Source: Planctomycetaceae bacterium | GTDB lineage: Bacteria > Planctomycetota > Planctomycetia > Planctomycetales > Planctomycetaceae | Direction: 5' to 3' | Assembly: GCA_021732415.1 (NCBI GenBank) | Contig: JAKFVC010000107.1 | Coordinates: 1 to 43,564 of the forward strand | DNA: 43,564 bases | Part shown: piece by piece, positions 33,263 through 42,205 of the stretch | Layout of the letters: each line of letters opens with the position of its first letter | Numbering within the stretch: the stretch's first letter is position 1 | Notes under the pieces: generated by a model | What the model was told of the DNA's origin: nothing | Database searches by the model: none | What the model saw: the letters and a program-made list of their open reading frames with translations, nothing else | Translations under genes and position numbers: made by a program

Positions 33263-33673
33263 ATGAGTGCAACTTCATCACTTTCTGAAATTCTGCAGAC
33301 CGCATTCGATTCGACAGACACGCCCGTCGAATTCGTCGACGCTCTATTGCGAGTCTGCGCAGAGAACGCGGTGCACCTCAGATTGCAGGCTGAGTCCGGT
33401 CTGCTTCGATCAACGAAGCAAGGACGCGCAGAACATGCGTTCCCGAATTCGCTTCCGAAGTCCCGATTTCGCGCCGTTCTGGCAAGAATTGCGGTCCTTT
33501 GTAATGAGGCAGCGCCCGGTTCAGCGTCCCCTTACGGTGGCACGGGAATAGTCCCGGTCAGTCTTGATCGGTTGGAAACTGTTCGCGTATCGTTCGCGAA
33601 TACTCCGGATGCGCAGTTTATCGACATCCAGCCAATTCACCGGTCAGAACAATGCGATAGCCAACAGGACTAG
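33263..33673 (+). CDS. Hypothetical protein, 136 residues
   Basis: I do not recognise a family. The start is the ATG at 33263 (an in-frame GTG lies two codons earlier). It is a soluble protein with helical N-terminal half (LSEILQTAFDST, VEFVDALLRVCAEN) and a central SRFRAVLARIAVLCNEAAPGSASPYGG segment that looks conserved. The C-terminus is strand-rich (VRVSFANTPDAQFIDI). It follows the HEPN/BolA-like pair by about 100 bases on the same strand, so it might belong to the same unit. Confidence 0.5.
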   Translation: MSATSSLSEILQTAFDSTDTPVEFVDALLRVCAENAVHLRLQAESGLLRSTKQGRAEHAFPNSLPKSRFRAVLARIAVLCNEAAPGSASPYGGTGIVPVSLDRLETVRVSFANTPDAQFIDIQPIHRSEQCDSQQD

Positions 33674-33782
33674 CGCGATCGCAATTGAACTCGAACAACC
33701 GTTCGCCGTCCGGGAATCACGGTTGTGACAGAGAGTGCTCGCTACGGATGGCAACTTCTTTATCTTCCCTGGGATCTCTCCA

Positions 33783-34499
33783 ATGACCAATAAATTCCTG
33801 GCGTTCGATCTCGAGACGGCAACCGACGTACCCGGTGTTGATTTCAACTGGAGGCCACATCGACCGTTGGGGATCTCGTGTGCGGCAACATTCTCGACGG
33901 AATGTCCGGCTCCCAGGCTGTGGCATGGTGGCCAGGGTCAAGGGACCCCGACTGCGCGAATGGAGCGCCAAGAAGCCGCCGCGCTGGTCCAATACTTGAT
34001 CGACATGGTTGCCGCCGGGTTCACTGTGGTGACCTGGAACGGATTGGCCTTTGATTATGACATCCTGGCCGAAGAGTCCGGCCGTATTGCGGATTGCAAA
34101 CAACTGGCGATGCAGCAGATTGACATGATGTTCCACATCTTCTGCATCAAGGGCTTTCCGATTGCCCTGGACAAAGCCGCCCAAGGTGCCGGAATCGCCG
34201 GAAAGACCGAGGGCATGTCGGGAATCAAAGCCCCGCAATTATGGCTGCAGGGACGCCACCAGGAAGTGCTCGACTATGCAGCTCAAGACGTCCGCGTGAC
34301 CCTGCAACTCGCCAGCAGGTGCCATCAGCAGCGATCACTAAGTTGGGTCACCAAGAAAGGGACGAAGTCTCATTGCCCCTTGCCATCGGGCTGGCTGGCA
34401 GTCCACGAGGCCCTCCGCCTCCCCAGTCCCGACACATCCTGGATGGATTCCCCCCTGCCCCGCTCCCAATACACGGCCTGGCTGGATGCTGTTCAGTAG
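33783..34499 (+). CDS. DEDDy 3'-5' exonuclease, DnaQ-like
   Basis: This is a predicted 3'-5' exonuclease of the PolB-exonuclease-related group (238 residues). ExoI FDLET supplies Asp9 and Glu11 (LAFDLETATD). ExoII is NGLAFD with Asp91. ExoIII YAAQD has Tyr165 and Asp169, so the full DEDDy set is present. It has no polymerase domain. The ATG at 33783 is chosen because the conserved first strand begins four residues later; the longer open frame from 33735 adds no conserved sequence. The substrate (DNA or RNA) is not determined. It is followed by an IS630 transposase remnant. Confidence 0.82.
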   Translation: MTNKFLAFDLETATDVPGVDFNWRPHRPLGISCAATFSTECPAPRLWHGGQGQGTPTARMERQEAAALVQYLIDMVAAGFTVVTWNGLAFDYDILAEESGRIADCKQLAMQQIDMMFHIFCIKGFPIALDKAAQGAGIAGKTEGMSGIKAPQLWLQGRHQEVLDYAAQDVRVTLQLASRCHQQRSLSWVTKKGTKSHCPLPSGWLAVHEALRLPSPDTSWMDSPLPRSQYTAWLDAVQ

Positions 34500-34502
34500 G
34501 AA

Positions 34503-34601
34503 CGTAAAAAGCGGACTAACGACAAACAACGCGGAGTCGATTGGCAATTCAAGATCAAGAACGCCCGAGTCAAACTCAAGCGACTCTACCCGACAATTTA
34601 G
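34503..34601 (+). pseudogene. C-terminal remnant of IS630-type transposase
   Basis: A 32-codon open stretch ending at TAG (34599-34601) translates to RKKRTNDKQRGVDWQFKI and then KNARVKLKRLYPTI, which resembles the last residues of IS630-family transposases (DWQFTT...ARxKLKRLYP). No upstream catalytic part remains. It sits between the exonuclease and the next gene and marks an old insertion. Confidence 0.5.
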
Positions 34602-34738
34602 CATGGATGACGCACTAATCCACCCCGCGATGTATTTAATGACCTCTGGATAGGATATACTTTTTGAACGCACTTCTTTGCCGCCATCGCGCGGCATCAA
34701 TTGAAGACTCCCGGTCGATTGTTTAGCTCAGGAAAACA

Positions 34739-35110
34739 ATGATGTGTAATCGGATGAGCCTTGTCGTTCTCTTCGCGTGTATTTCACTGGTTGTTTCGGG
34801 GCTGGCGCTGGGCAACGTTGCGCCTCCCTACCGCCCCCGTCCTGTCAGCAAGCCGAAAGCTCAACAGACTCAGGTCGACGTTCCCAATGCTCCAAAGACT
34901 CAGGGCGACGCTCCCGATGCTCAAAAGACTCGGGGCGACATTCCCAATGCTGACAATATTCGAGTTGACATCCCGAATCGCATCATCATCCCAAAGGGGC
35001 CCGAACCAGCTGGGCCGACGACGGGCCAGACGATTGCCGCCGGGATTGCGCTGTCTCTGGGTGCCATCAGTCTGATATTTCTGATCCGCAACCGCAGACA
35101 GAAACCCTGA
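34739..35110 (+). CDS. Exported protein with 10-residue repeats and C-terminal anchor
   Basis: This 123-residue protein has a signal peptide (about 7-26, SGLALGN). A tandem repeat of ten residues (44-83: TQVDVPNAPK, TQGDAPDAQK, TRGDIPNADN, then a partial unit) matches a 30-bp DNA repeat. A hydrophobic segment (about 93-115) and the basic end RNRRQKP follow. It resembles a small surface protein anchored by its C-terminus. Function unknown. It is the first of three membrane or exported genes on the same strand. Confidence 0.65.
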   Translation: MMCNRMSLVVLFACISLVVSGLALGNVAPPYRPRPVSKPKAQQTQVDVPNAPKTQGDAPDAQKTRGDIPNADNIRVDIPNRIIIPKGPEPAGPTTGQTIAAGIALSLGAISLIFLIRNRRQKP

Positions 35111-35169
35111 ATTCGATCCTGCCCGTTAAGTAAAGTGAAAACCCGCAGTCCGCCGAAACCCTGTTCATT

Positions 35170-36198
35170 ATGGCCTGCACACTGCCACCTTCAGAGCAGC
35201 ACTCTCTTGTGTTGAGGGAACAATCTGCCCTTGAGTTGGGCATCGCGATCTCATCCATCTGCGTGATGTCGCTGGCCTGTCTGCTGGCCGGTTGGTTCCC
35301 GGTGGGTTTTTCCATTGCGACCGTATTTCTGTTTGCGGGACCTCACAACTGGTTTGAGGCCCGGTATATGCTGACGCGGATGCCGGGCCGCTGGGGATCA
35401 TTGAGACCGTATTTTCTGGCTGCCTTAATTGGTGTCCTGGGACTGACGGCGGCATTTGCCGGCCTGCCCTGGGTGGCGTCAGCATGCGACTGGAGCGAAT
35501 CCGATTGGCTGGTGGCAGTGGCGGTCTGGAATACGTCGCTTGTCGCCTGGGTGACATCGCTGGCACTGCTCAGGAGCCGTCAACATCCACATCGTCAGTG
35601 GGACACGATTGTCCCTGCCGCCTGCGTGCTCATTGCGATCAACTGGTTGCTTCCGATGGCCTGGAGTTTGAGTCTGGTTTACCTGCACCCGCTCATGGCA
35701 CTCTGGTTTCTGGATCGGGAACTGGGTCAGAAACAACCCGCGTGGCGGCGTACCTACCGACGCTGCCTGCTGTTGATACCCATCGGCCTGACCATCTTGT
35801 GGTTGCGGCTGGGATCTGCTCCGAATCTACCGGGTGACGATATTCTGACGCAGCAAATCTCCATGCACGCGGGGGCCGGGATCGTGCCCCATGTTTCCAC
35901 GCATTTCCTCGTCGCCGCACATACTTTCCTGGAGCTGTTGCACTACGGGGTCTGGATCATCGCCATTCCGATCATCAGCCTCAAAGCGTGGCCGTGGAAC
36001 ATGGAAGGCGTCCCATTGGCTCGACGTTCCGCAACGTGGAAATGGTTCGTCACAATTCTGTTGGTGGGCGGAGCAGTGGCGATGATCGTTCTCTGGGGAG
36101 CGTTCCTGGCCGATTATTCGACGACCAGGGACATCTACTTTACCATTGCCATGTTGCATGTCTTGGCCGAGATCCCCTTCTTACTTCGACTTCTCTAA
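35170..36198 (+). CDS. Polytopic membrane protein, unknown family
   Basis: The 342-residue protein has eight or nine hydrophobic segments. A short cytosolic start is followed by ALELGIAISSICVMSLACLL, and the notable loop GPHNWFEARYMLTRMPGRWG lies between segments 2 and 3. Late His-containing segments (THFLVAAHTFLELLHYGVW, MLHVLAEIPFLL) could bind metal or a cofactor. I recall similar GPHNWFEARY proteins in planctomycetes without a known function. It lies between the repeat protein and another membrane gene, with short gaps. Confidence 0.7.
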   Translation: MACTLPPSEQHSLVLREQSALELGIAISSICVMSLACLLAGWFPVGFSIATVFLFAGPHNWFEARYMLTRMPGRWGSLRPYFLAALIGVLGLTAAFAGLPWVASACDWSESDWLVAVAVWNTSLVAWVTSLALLRSRQHPHRQWDTIVPAACVLIAINWLLPMAWSLSLVYLHPLMALWFLDRELGQKQPAWRRTYRRCLLLIPIGLTILWLRLGSAPNLPGDDILTQQISMHAGAGIVPHVSTHFLVAAHTFLELLHYGVWIIAIPIISLKAWPWNMEGVPLARRSATWKWFVTILLVGGAVAMIVLWGAFLADYSTTRDIYFTIAMLHVLAEIPFLLRLL

Positions 36199-36231
36199 AC
36201 CGGCAGTCAGGATTAAACAGCCAGGCTCGTG

Positions 36232-36642
36232 ATGTCCGTCGATTCCACCGCACTTTGGACGTTTCTGCCGATCGGGTATTTCCTGACCATTGCCATTGAA
36301 ACACCAATTCTGCTGCTCGGGCTTCCGGCACGCCATTCCATGTTCCGCAGGTTGATTGCGGGAGTTTGGTTGACCGCCTGCACGTATCCAATTGTCATTC
36401 TAGTGCTCCCCTTGGTGGTGGAAGCTCATCTCGGGCGCAGCGCCTACCTGGCTTGCGCAGAAATCTTCGCTCCCGTTGCCGAGTGCCTGCTGTTCTGGCT
36501 GGCCTTCTGCGATCCTCCGTCATCAAAAACAGCGACCGTTCCGGCTCATCAAACAAGATCCGCGACATATCGGGATCTGATCACAATCACGGCCGCCAAT
36601 CTGCTTTCATGGCTCCTGGGTGGCTGGCTACTTGCAGAGTAG
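36232..36642 (+). CDS. Small membrane protein, unknown
   Basis: The product has 136 residues with about four hydrophobic segments (LPIGYFLTIAIETPILLLG, LIAGVWLTACTYPIVILVL, CLLFWLAFC, LLSWLLGGWLL) starting at the ATG at 36232 (a GTG precedes it). It is 33 bases downstream of the polytopic protein and probably cotranscribed; the two may form a complex. The 3' end overlaps the edge of the IS5-like remnant by a few bases. Confidence 0.65.
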   Translation: MSVDSTALWTFLPIGYFLTIAIETPILLLGLPARHSMFRRLIAGVWLTACTYPIVILVLPLVVEAHLGRSAYLACAEIFAPVAECLLFWLAFCDPPSSKTATVPAHQTRSATYRDLITITAANLLSWLLGGWLLAE

Positions 36643-37113
36643 GACGAAAATGCCGAAGGAGCAGGCAAAAGGAAGGGACAAAGGACTGGCAGATTGTTGG
36701 GAGAACAGTCCAGTTTGGTCGCAAAGCGCGACACGGGGAAGAAGAGGAGACAGGTACATTATTACTGTAACTGGACCTGTCAGGTCAGCCATCCTCCGAC
36801 TCGTCGAGGGTCGCCAATTCAAAGTCTCTGGGAGAGAGACGACTCCTAGGGGCAGGGCAAAGACCGTATTCCAAGCTCCATATCGCTCGGGTAAATCACG
36901 CCAAGGAGCGCCGGTACGAGCAATCCAAAAGACCGCGGTCACAAACAACCGATTGTCCTGCCCCTGCCGACCTGCACTTCCAGATCGTCCTGGCAGCAAT
37001 TGTTCGATCCGCTTCAAATCGTCGTCAGATAAACCAAACCGGCGCGTGACAACCCTCCATCCTTGAAGTAATGTCGACTCACCGTATCTTATCTTTCTCC
37101 CCAATTTCGACAA
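36628..37113 (-). pseudogene. N-terminal remnant of IS5-family transposase
   Basis: Reading from 37113, the first about 85 residues (FGLSDDDLKRIEQLLPG, QDNRLFVTAVFWIARTGAPW, RDLPERYGAWNTV) match the N-terminus of IS5/IS427-type transposases. From about 36858 onward the translation no longer resembles a transposase, and the DDE catalytic region is absent. The element edge is likely near 37117-37140, where the minus strand reads CCTAGGGCGTGTTGACATTC. This marks the left border of the accessory region. Confidence 0.75.
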
Positions 37114-37142
37114 TTCTGAATGTCAACACGCCCTAGGCCACC

Positions 37143-37703
37143 CTGCGTATCGCTTCTCGATGAGTTGTCTGCACACAGACGAAACTCTTCCATGTGGTCG
37201 ATAGACCGCCAAGTCGGCTGATTCGGCTCCAGCTGTATTATTCGAGCCGAATTGAGTCACAGTGGAATCGATTGTTGATTTCGTTTTAGCAGTGGTACTC
37301 ATTCAGCTTGCGGAAATAATCTTGCAGCAAACCGTTCGATCTGATGATCGGGTGTGTACATTCGCATCAAGCTCGCGTATAATTGAGGAGCGCCAAATTG
37401 CGGAAAAAATTTTCTGGGAATATCGATTGCACTTGGCCTGATGGAATTACAGAATTACGCAAGTTTGTGAGAGTGGCAAGCTGGAGAAAGACGGTCAGCT
37501 TTTAAGTTTGGGGGGGAATCCGAAATTTCGGGCGTAGATTCTCAGTCACCAAGCCAGGAGACAACGCATAGGAGTTGTCTTATTTCATTGACAGTCCTAT
37601 TTCCCAAATGTAACTTCACCGCAGGTGAGGCATTTGTGCTCGGATCGTGCCGAGTTTCATTGGGAGTCAGGAATATCGTGTATCAAGGAGGTATAACATT
37701 AAA
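37143..37703. other. Intergenic region, AT-richer, no recognised gene
   Basis: No coding sequence is supported. The stretch is visibly richer in A and T than the core regions and ends with an AAGGAGGT ribosome-binding site (37685-37692) for the next gene. Confidence 0.5.
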
Positions 37704-38243
37704 ATGTGCACTCCAATATTAGAGTGTTTGAACGCGCAGTTACTTCAACTGCACGATGCGGTAAGGAGTGCTCGGCTTTATTGTCTAGATCTCGGGAAGT
37801 TACCTGAACGTGCAGAAGAAGAGGCCGAGCCAACTGTATTCACAGCAAGCCGCATGACGCAAATGGTCGTTTCACTGGTCCAAGAAGTTAAGCAAACGAT
37901 AGTTGCAGCTGAATCGTGGAACCATAAAACACCCGAAGCGTTAAAGTCACGGTTTGCAATTGCAACCGGAGGTTTTCGATCTTTGCTAAAATCACTTGTT
38001 TCCGAAACATCTCAATTGAGAGAGGCCACTCGGGTAATCGGTCATCCTGTTGACGGATTGGATCCCAATCCAGATTTTGAGACAATCTCGGCTGAGTTGG
38101 AAATTGACAGTTCTCTTCCACCGGACGAGATGTCATTTACGCTTGCTTCCGAACAACTTTTGCAGTATGAAACTGACTTGAATGTTCGTGAACGCGTGTC
38201 GCAACTAGTTACTGAGTATCTGCCGCACCTGAAAAGTCAATAA
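37704..38243 (+). CDS. Orphan protein, unknown
   Basis: The 179-residue product starts at the ATG at 37704, 11 bases after AAGGAGGT; an upstream in-frame start at 37647 is less likely. It is alpha-helical and acidic (LECLNAQLLQLHDAVRSARL, MTQMVVSLVQEVKQTI) with no cysteine pattern or known motif. Codon use is AT-richer than the core genes. It heads a group of small orphan genes after the IS5 remnant and may have been acquired horizontally. Confidence 0.55.
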   Translation: MCTPILECLNAQLLQLHDAVRSARLYCLDLGKLPERAEEEAEPTVFTASRMTQMVVSLVQEVKQTIVAAESWNHKTPEALKSRFAIATGGFRSLLKSLVSETSQLREATRVIGHPVDGLDPNPDFETISAELEIDSSLPPDEMSFTLASEQLLQYETDLNVRERVSQLVTEYLPHLKSQ

Positions 38244-38319
38244 TGACGCTTCGGGCATAGACAGTGAACGAGACAGCGCCTGCAACAACGTCGTGTTGAT
38301 CGAAAGGAAGCGATACTTC

Positions 38320-38823
38320 ATGTCGAGTTCTTCAAGGGATTTGTTGGAGAACGTTGTCCAGACAATTGTTCAAGGCTCTGTGTGCATAAATGGGAAGTTG
38401 TGCGCAAAGGGAGGGATGACTCAGCGACTCCCGAATGGCTATGCTGATCCTCCAATGTTTCTCCCGAACGGGCGAGACAAGTTAGTTGGAGTTGCGGCGA
38501 CAGTGGCAAAGCCGATCGTCCACAGCGCCTTGTTCGGACCACACAAGGATACTTACAAATACTTGGCAACACTTGCCAGTATTCTGGCTTGTCAAACGTA
38601 TGAGGCATTCGCCGCGGAGACGGCGTGTGACACTGTTTTCATGCTTTTGAAGGTATTAAACTTCGCCACTCCACAGGCCGGCAACGACGAACGAACTTTT
38701 CAAGCACAGCTTTTAAACGTAGTCTCCGACATTCGGACTGCAACGACTGAATCTCGTCCGGAGACTCGCAAGCGTTTCGTGAACTTTTTGATGGTCCACT
38801 GTTCTCGAGAGCTTCCGCGGTAA
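38320..38823 (+). CDS. Orphan protein, unknown
   Basis: The 167-residue product starts at the ATG at 38320, with AAGGAAG about ten bases upstream. The middle contains KDTYKYLATLASILACQTYEA and a helical C-terminal part (FVNFLMVHCSRELPR). No family was recognised. It follows the previous orphan gene by 77 bases and could be in the same operon. Confidence 0.5.
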   Translation: MSSSSRDLLENVVQTIVQGSVCINGKLCAKGGMTQRLPNGYADPPMFLPNGRDKLVGVAATVAKPIVHSALFGPHKDTYKYLATLASILACQTYEAFAAETACDTVFMLLKVLNFATPQAGNDERTFQAQLLNVVSDIRTATTESRPETRKRFVNFLMVHCSRELPR

Positions 38824-38831
38824 TCAACGGG

Positions 38832-39128
38832 CTATCTGTAAACGCTGGATGCAATGTTTTCTGCGAACGCCCGCGACCAAGTCTCGTTCGGGTCTTCTAA
38901 CATCTCGCGATAGAGCCCGAATTCATCCGCCGACAATCCACGCAATCGGCGGTCGAACTCATTACGTCCAATCGGTACGTGAAGTTCCTCGAATTCTTCC
39001 GCCAGCAGCGGGTCATCAATGATTTCCATCATTTGATCCCTGCTGGACTGCATCATTAGCAAGTATCGTCTGTATAAGCTGGTCGCGAGGCGCGTACAAT
39101 CAGCGCTGGAATCGGTTCCTGAGTACAT
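38832..39128 (-). CDS. Small acidic orphan protein
   Basis: This 98-residue protein starts at an ATG preceded by AAGGAAG at good spacing. It is helical and acidic (MMEIIDDPLLAEEFEELHVPIG, FDRRLRGLSADEFGLYREML). Its stop lies nine bases from the stop of the convergent orphan gene. Function unknown. Confidence 0.55.
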   Translation of the reverse strand: MYSGTDSSADCTRLATSLYRRYLLMMQSSRDQMMEIIDDPLLAEEFEELHVPIGRNEFDRRLRGLSADEFGLYREMLEDPNETWSRAFAENIASSVYR

Positions 39129-39407
39129 CTGGACTTCCTTGTCGAAGAATCGCCAACCTTGGCTTCGATTGCATTCAGCCCTATATCAACAAATCGCGAA
39201 TGCTGCAAGATTTGATTTGCGTTCAACAATCCAGAAATGGCTTTACGAAGGCGACAAGGGCCAGGTCAGGATACTCCGGTCTGCAGGTCCTCGGCCGTTG
39301 CGAATTTCAATGGTCGTCCGCCTGGCATGTAGACATATTAGCACGAACGTTGGTGCAGCAATCGGTCGAGACGCATACAATGAGCGACTCCCGAAAGGCG
39401 TGACTAA

Positions 39408-40394
39408 ATGGCAATTTCAACAGCTCGACAGTTCTTCGATGATCTCGTGGCGGGCGGCGTCCCGGCAATCGAGGCCCTCGTCACCAATTCTGTTCATGAA
39501 ACGGAATGGCTCGATTTCAAGAGCGGAGAACATCTGAAAGATACTGCGGAGACATGGAGCGAAGCGATCTCCAGCTTCGCGAACAACCAGGGCGGCGTCT
39601 TGATTTGGGGCGTTGATGCCCGCAAGGACAAGGCAACAGGTATCGACGCAGCAAGCGATGTGAAACCAGTCCCGAGTCCTGCTAGCCTTCGATCGAGGCT
39701 TATGGAGCTACTCCGGGGAGCTGCAGAACCGCCAGTCATCGGAGTTGAGGTGCGCGACTTCAGCCGCGCTGACGGAGCTGGCTTTGTCGTCTGTCTGATC
39801 CCTGAGAGTGATTCAAAGCCGCACCGTGCAGAGCTTCTGACAAACAAGCCGTACAAAATCCGAATTGCGGACAGCTTCCAGCATTTGAGCCCGTCGCTGC
39901 TGCGGAATCTGTTCTACCCGCGTGCAAGTACATCTCTCCAGATCGACATCTTCCCAGACTGGACTGCGATTGAGCCCGGCGGGCCGGTGCCTGCAAAAAT
40001 TGAAGTTCTGTACCTGGTCAAGATTCGCAACACGGGGGTAATCACGGCACGCGATCTATTCGTTGTCGTCAGAACGCTCCCCTATGGATTGAAAATTGAT
40101 TTGCCCTATGGCGCATCGAAAGTGGATACTCACGATGGTCATGGAATCGACTTTGGTCGCCCCTTACATCCATCCAGCTATGCCCAACTCTGCTTAGTTC
40201 GTCAGACGGTCGGAGTGGCAACAATGCATCAGGGAAACGAGCCTAGATATGTGCCGGGCGTACGAGGGTTTGAAGCGGAGTTTGATGTTTTTGCCAGCGA
40301 TATGAGGCCATTGAAGCTAAAGACGGGCCTCGGCGACTGGGACATCGAACGAAAAAACCCGAAGACTGCCTTCCATCGAGCCGACGAAGCATAG
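39408..40394 (+). CDS. AlbA_2 (Schlafen-type) domain protein
   Basis: This 328-residue protein has an AlbA_2/Schlafen-like domain (31-155): ETEWLDFKSGEH (31-42), then SEAISSFANNQGGVLIWGVD (51-70), the most conserved part, and a terminal SDSKPHRAELLTNKPYKIRI. The C-terminal half (190-300) is strand-rich and Ig-like (KIEVLYLVKIRNTGVITARDL). AlbA_2 proteins are known as nucleic-acid-binding and, in the Schlafen branch, as tRNA/rRNA nucleases; bacterial members occur in defence islands. A defence role here is inference. The gene is single and adjacent to orphan genes. Confidence 0.8.
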   Translation: MAISTARQFFDDLVAGGVPAIEALVTNSVHETEWLDFKSGEHLKDTAETWSEAISSFANNQGGVLIWGVDARKDKATGIDAASDVKPVPSPASLRSRLMELLRGAAEPPVIGVEVRDFSRADGAGFVVCLIPESDSKPHRAELLTNKPYKIRIADSFQHLSPSLLRNLFYPRASTSLQIDIFPDWTAIEPGGPVPAKIEVLYLVKIRNTGVITARDLFVVVRTLPYGLKIDLPYGASKVDTHDGHGIDFGRPLHPSSYAQLCLVRQTVGVATMHQGNEPRYVPGVRGFEAEFDVFASDMRPLKLKTGLGDWDIERKNPKTAFHRADEA

Positions 40395-40557
40395 CCCACC
40401 GCGAGAGCCGGGCTGGGTGGCACGGGTTCTCGAACCTGTGTGAGCGAAGCGAATTAGGGGCACATTCGGTTGTTGAATTCCGCCAAGTGCGAATTTCCCA
40501 TCGACGGTGCAGATTTTGCCTAGATAACCTTGCACGATCCTGGGACTAACTCAGTTT

Positions 40558-40686
40558 CGTGCCACTGTTTCGCGACTGTACTCAGTCGCTAAGCAGTGCC
40601 TTCTTCGGCTGTGATTCGCGGTTTTGCATCTGGTCGCTTGGGGAGCACTGCTTAATGACCGAGTACGGTCATGAAACAGTGGCACG
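40558..40686. repeat. REPIN-like element with compensatory arm changes
   Basis: The 42-bp arms (40558-40599 and 40645-40686) are inverted copies. Each arm holds its own perfect 7-bp hairpin: GCGACTG-TACT-CAGTCGC on the left, ATGACCG-AGTA-CGGTCAT on the right. The stems differ at three positions, all compensated inside each arm, and the loops are reverse complements. The rest of the gap 40395-40715 holds no gene. Confidence 0.85.
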
Positions 40687-40715
40687 AGCCCGCTCCCAAC
40701 TTCACGCAAGGCTAT

Positions 40716-42116
40716 TTAGTTTCGCTTCCACATAGCCAGCCAGTTGGTGTGGAGAGGTGCTGGAGGCTCGGCGTAAACAATGTCCCACATTTTTTGGAAC
40801 TCGCTGTTTGTTTTATAGGCGTTGATGGTGGCGTCTAATAACAACTGATTCTGTTCGCTCTCTTCGAGCCTGCTGCAGGACGCCGTTGAAGAACTTTTGG
40901 CCCGGTATATCTCGTGGACGTGTAGGCCAAGGCTTTTTGCGTCATCAAATCGTCGCTGTGGTTCATGGTTATTCACCGCCATCCGTTTGACTTCCGCTTC
41001 TCGCTCGGCTTCGAACCTTTCTATTCGTACGTCCGCGTCCGACTGCTGCTTTCTGACCTCCGCTCCCGTCTCCCAGACGCCCCAGCCGATTTCTGGTCGC
41101 AAGCACAGAGTATCCGGATCTTGACGTACGCCGAGGAGTCCCCCGATGAACTCCATATCGTATTCGATTTCGTAATACTCCCATTTGAACGGCACTCGAG
41201 CCGGCAAATGGGGGATTCGATCCGGTTCCAGCCCTTCATGTTTTGAAGGCCAACTATTGATCCAAGGGTTGCGGCAATAACTTGCTGGAGAAGATGAATG
41301 AGAGTCAGGCTCGCGGCTCAATGGGGTCAGATAGGGGAAAAAGTTTAAGATCCAACCCGTAATGTAAGGATTCGTGCCACTCCCTTCTGCACCGTGCCAC
41401 TTGTAGATCGAATCCCAAAATTCCCGGTCAATCTTTCCGCTGGCAGCAGCGACGAATTGATTTAACAGCGGCTCCAGAGCAGCTACCCACCAGTCCAATC
41501 CCAGACGACCGAATTCCCGCGTTCGGTCGGCGATCCTCTGCCAGTCGCCGACAGTTCCTTCGAGGGTAATACTGGGGATTCCGCACATGGTACAAACTTC
41601 GTAGGCAAAGTAAGCCTGCAGGGCGTCCATCAGCACGAGTTCGGAAGCCGCTCGCTCAACCGGTCCAGTGGTCGAAAAGTCGGCCACGATCAAACCGTGC
41701 GCCTCGCCAATGTGATCCTCGATCGCAGCCGAGAGCTCACTGAAGACTTCGGGCCAGGGGTTTTCCGGTGAACCTTTGACGAAGTCGTCGCGCCGTACGG
41801 AGATCTTCTTCTTTCCCTGATGTTGGACGAACTGGTCGCGAAGTTGCTCGGCGTTGGCATTGATATGGCGTGCCAACCCTTGGGTCAGCGTCAGCCAGAT
41901 GACATCGGGCGACAGGCTGACCGGCCGATGAGTATCAAATGCTCGATGAAGTGTCTCAATCAGTGGATGCATTTTCACATCGGCGACCAACTGCCCGTGA
42001 TATTGGGAACACGATTCGACTCGGCCACCCAGAAACTGAGTGGCCGCTTCGTAATAGGGAATCACTCGCAGCGGCTTGGTGGCCGGAGTCACGCGCGAGA
42101 CGGCAAAAGTCCTCAT
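40716..42116 (-). CDS. DUF4419 domain protein
   Basis: This 466-residue protein is recognised by VSLSPDVIWLTLTQGLARHINANAEQLRDQFV and the downstream WVAALEPLLNQFV, GWILNFFPYL features of DUF4419. Function unknown for the family, which is found in bacteria and fungi. The last third is charged and contains a helical region (VRKQQSDADVRIERFEAE). It is probably cytosolic, without a signal sequence. The ATG at 42116 follows a GGAG-containing leader. It is part of the accessory region and is read in the same direction as the DUF1398 gene. Confidence 0.8.
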   Translation of the reverse strand: MRTFAVSRVTPATKPLRVIPYYEAATQFLGGRVESCSQYHGQLVADVKMHPLIETLHRAFDTHRPVSLSPDVIWLTLTQGLARHINANAEQLRDQFVQHQGKKKISVRRDDFVKGSPENPWPEVFSELSAAIEDHIGEAHGLIVADFSTTGPVERAASELVLMDALQAYFAYEVCTMCGIPSITLEGTVGDWQRIADRTREFGRLGLDWWVAALEPLLNQFVAAASGKIDREFWDSIYKWHGAEGSGTNPYITGWILNFFPYLTPLSREPDSHSSSPASYCRNPWINSWPSKHEGLEPDRIPHLPARVPFKWEYYEIEYDMEFIGGLLGVRQDPDTLCLRPEIGWGVWETGAEVRKQQSDADVRIERFEAEREAEVKRMAVNNHEPQRRFDDAKSLGLHVHEIYRAKSSSTASCSRLEESEQNQLLLDATINAYKTNSEFQKMWDIVYAEPPAPLHTNWLAMWKRN

Positions 42117-42205
42117 GAGCCTAATACTCCGTATTCCATGCTAAATGGCCGTGATGTCTCTCCAAACTGGGCCACCTGAGATTATCTCACATCCGGCTCC
42201 CAGCG

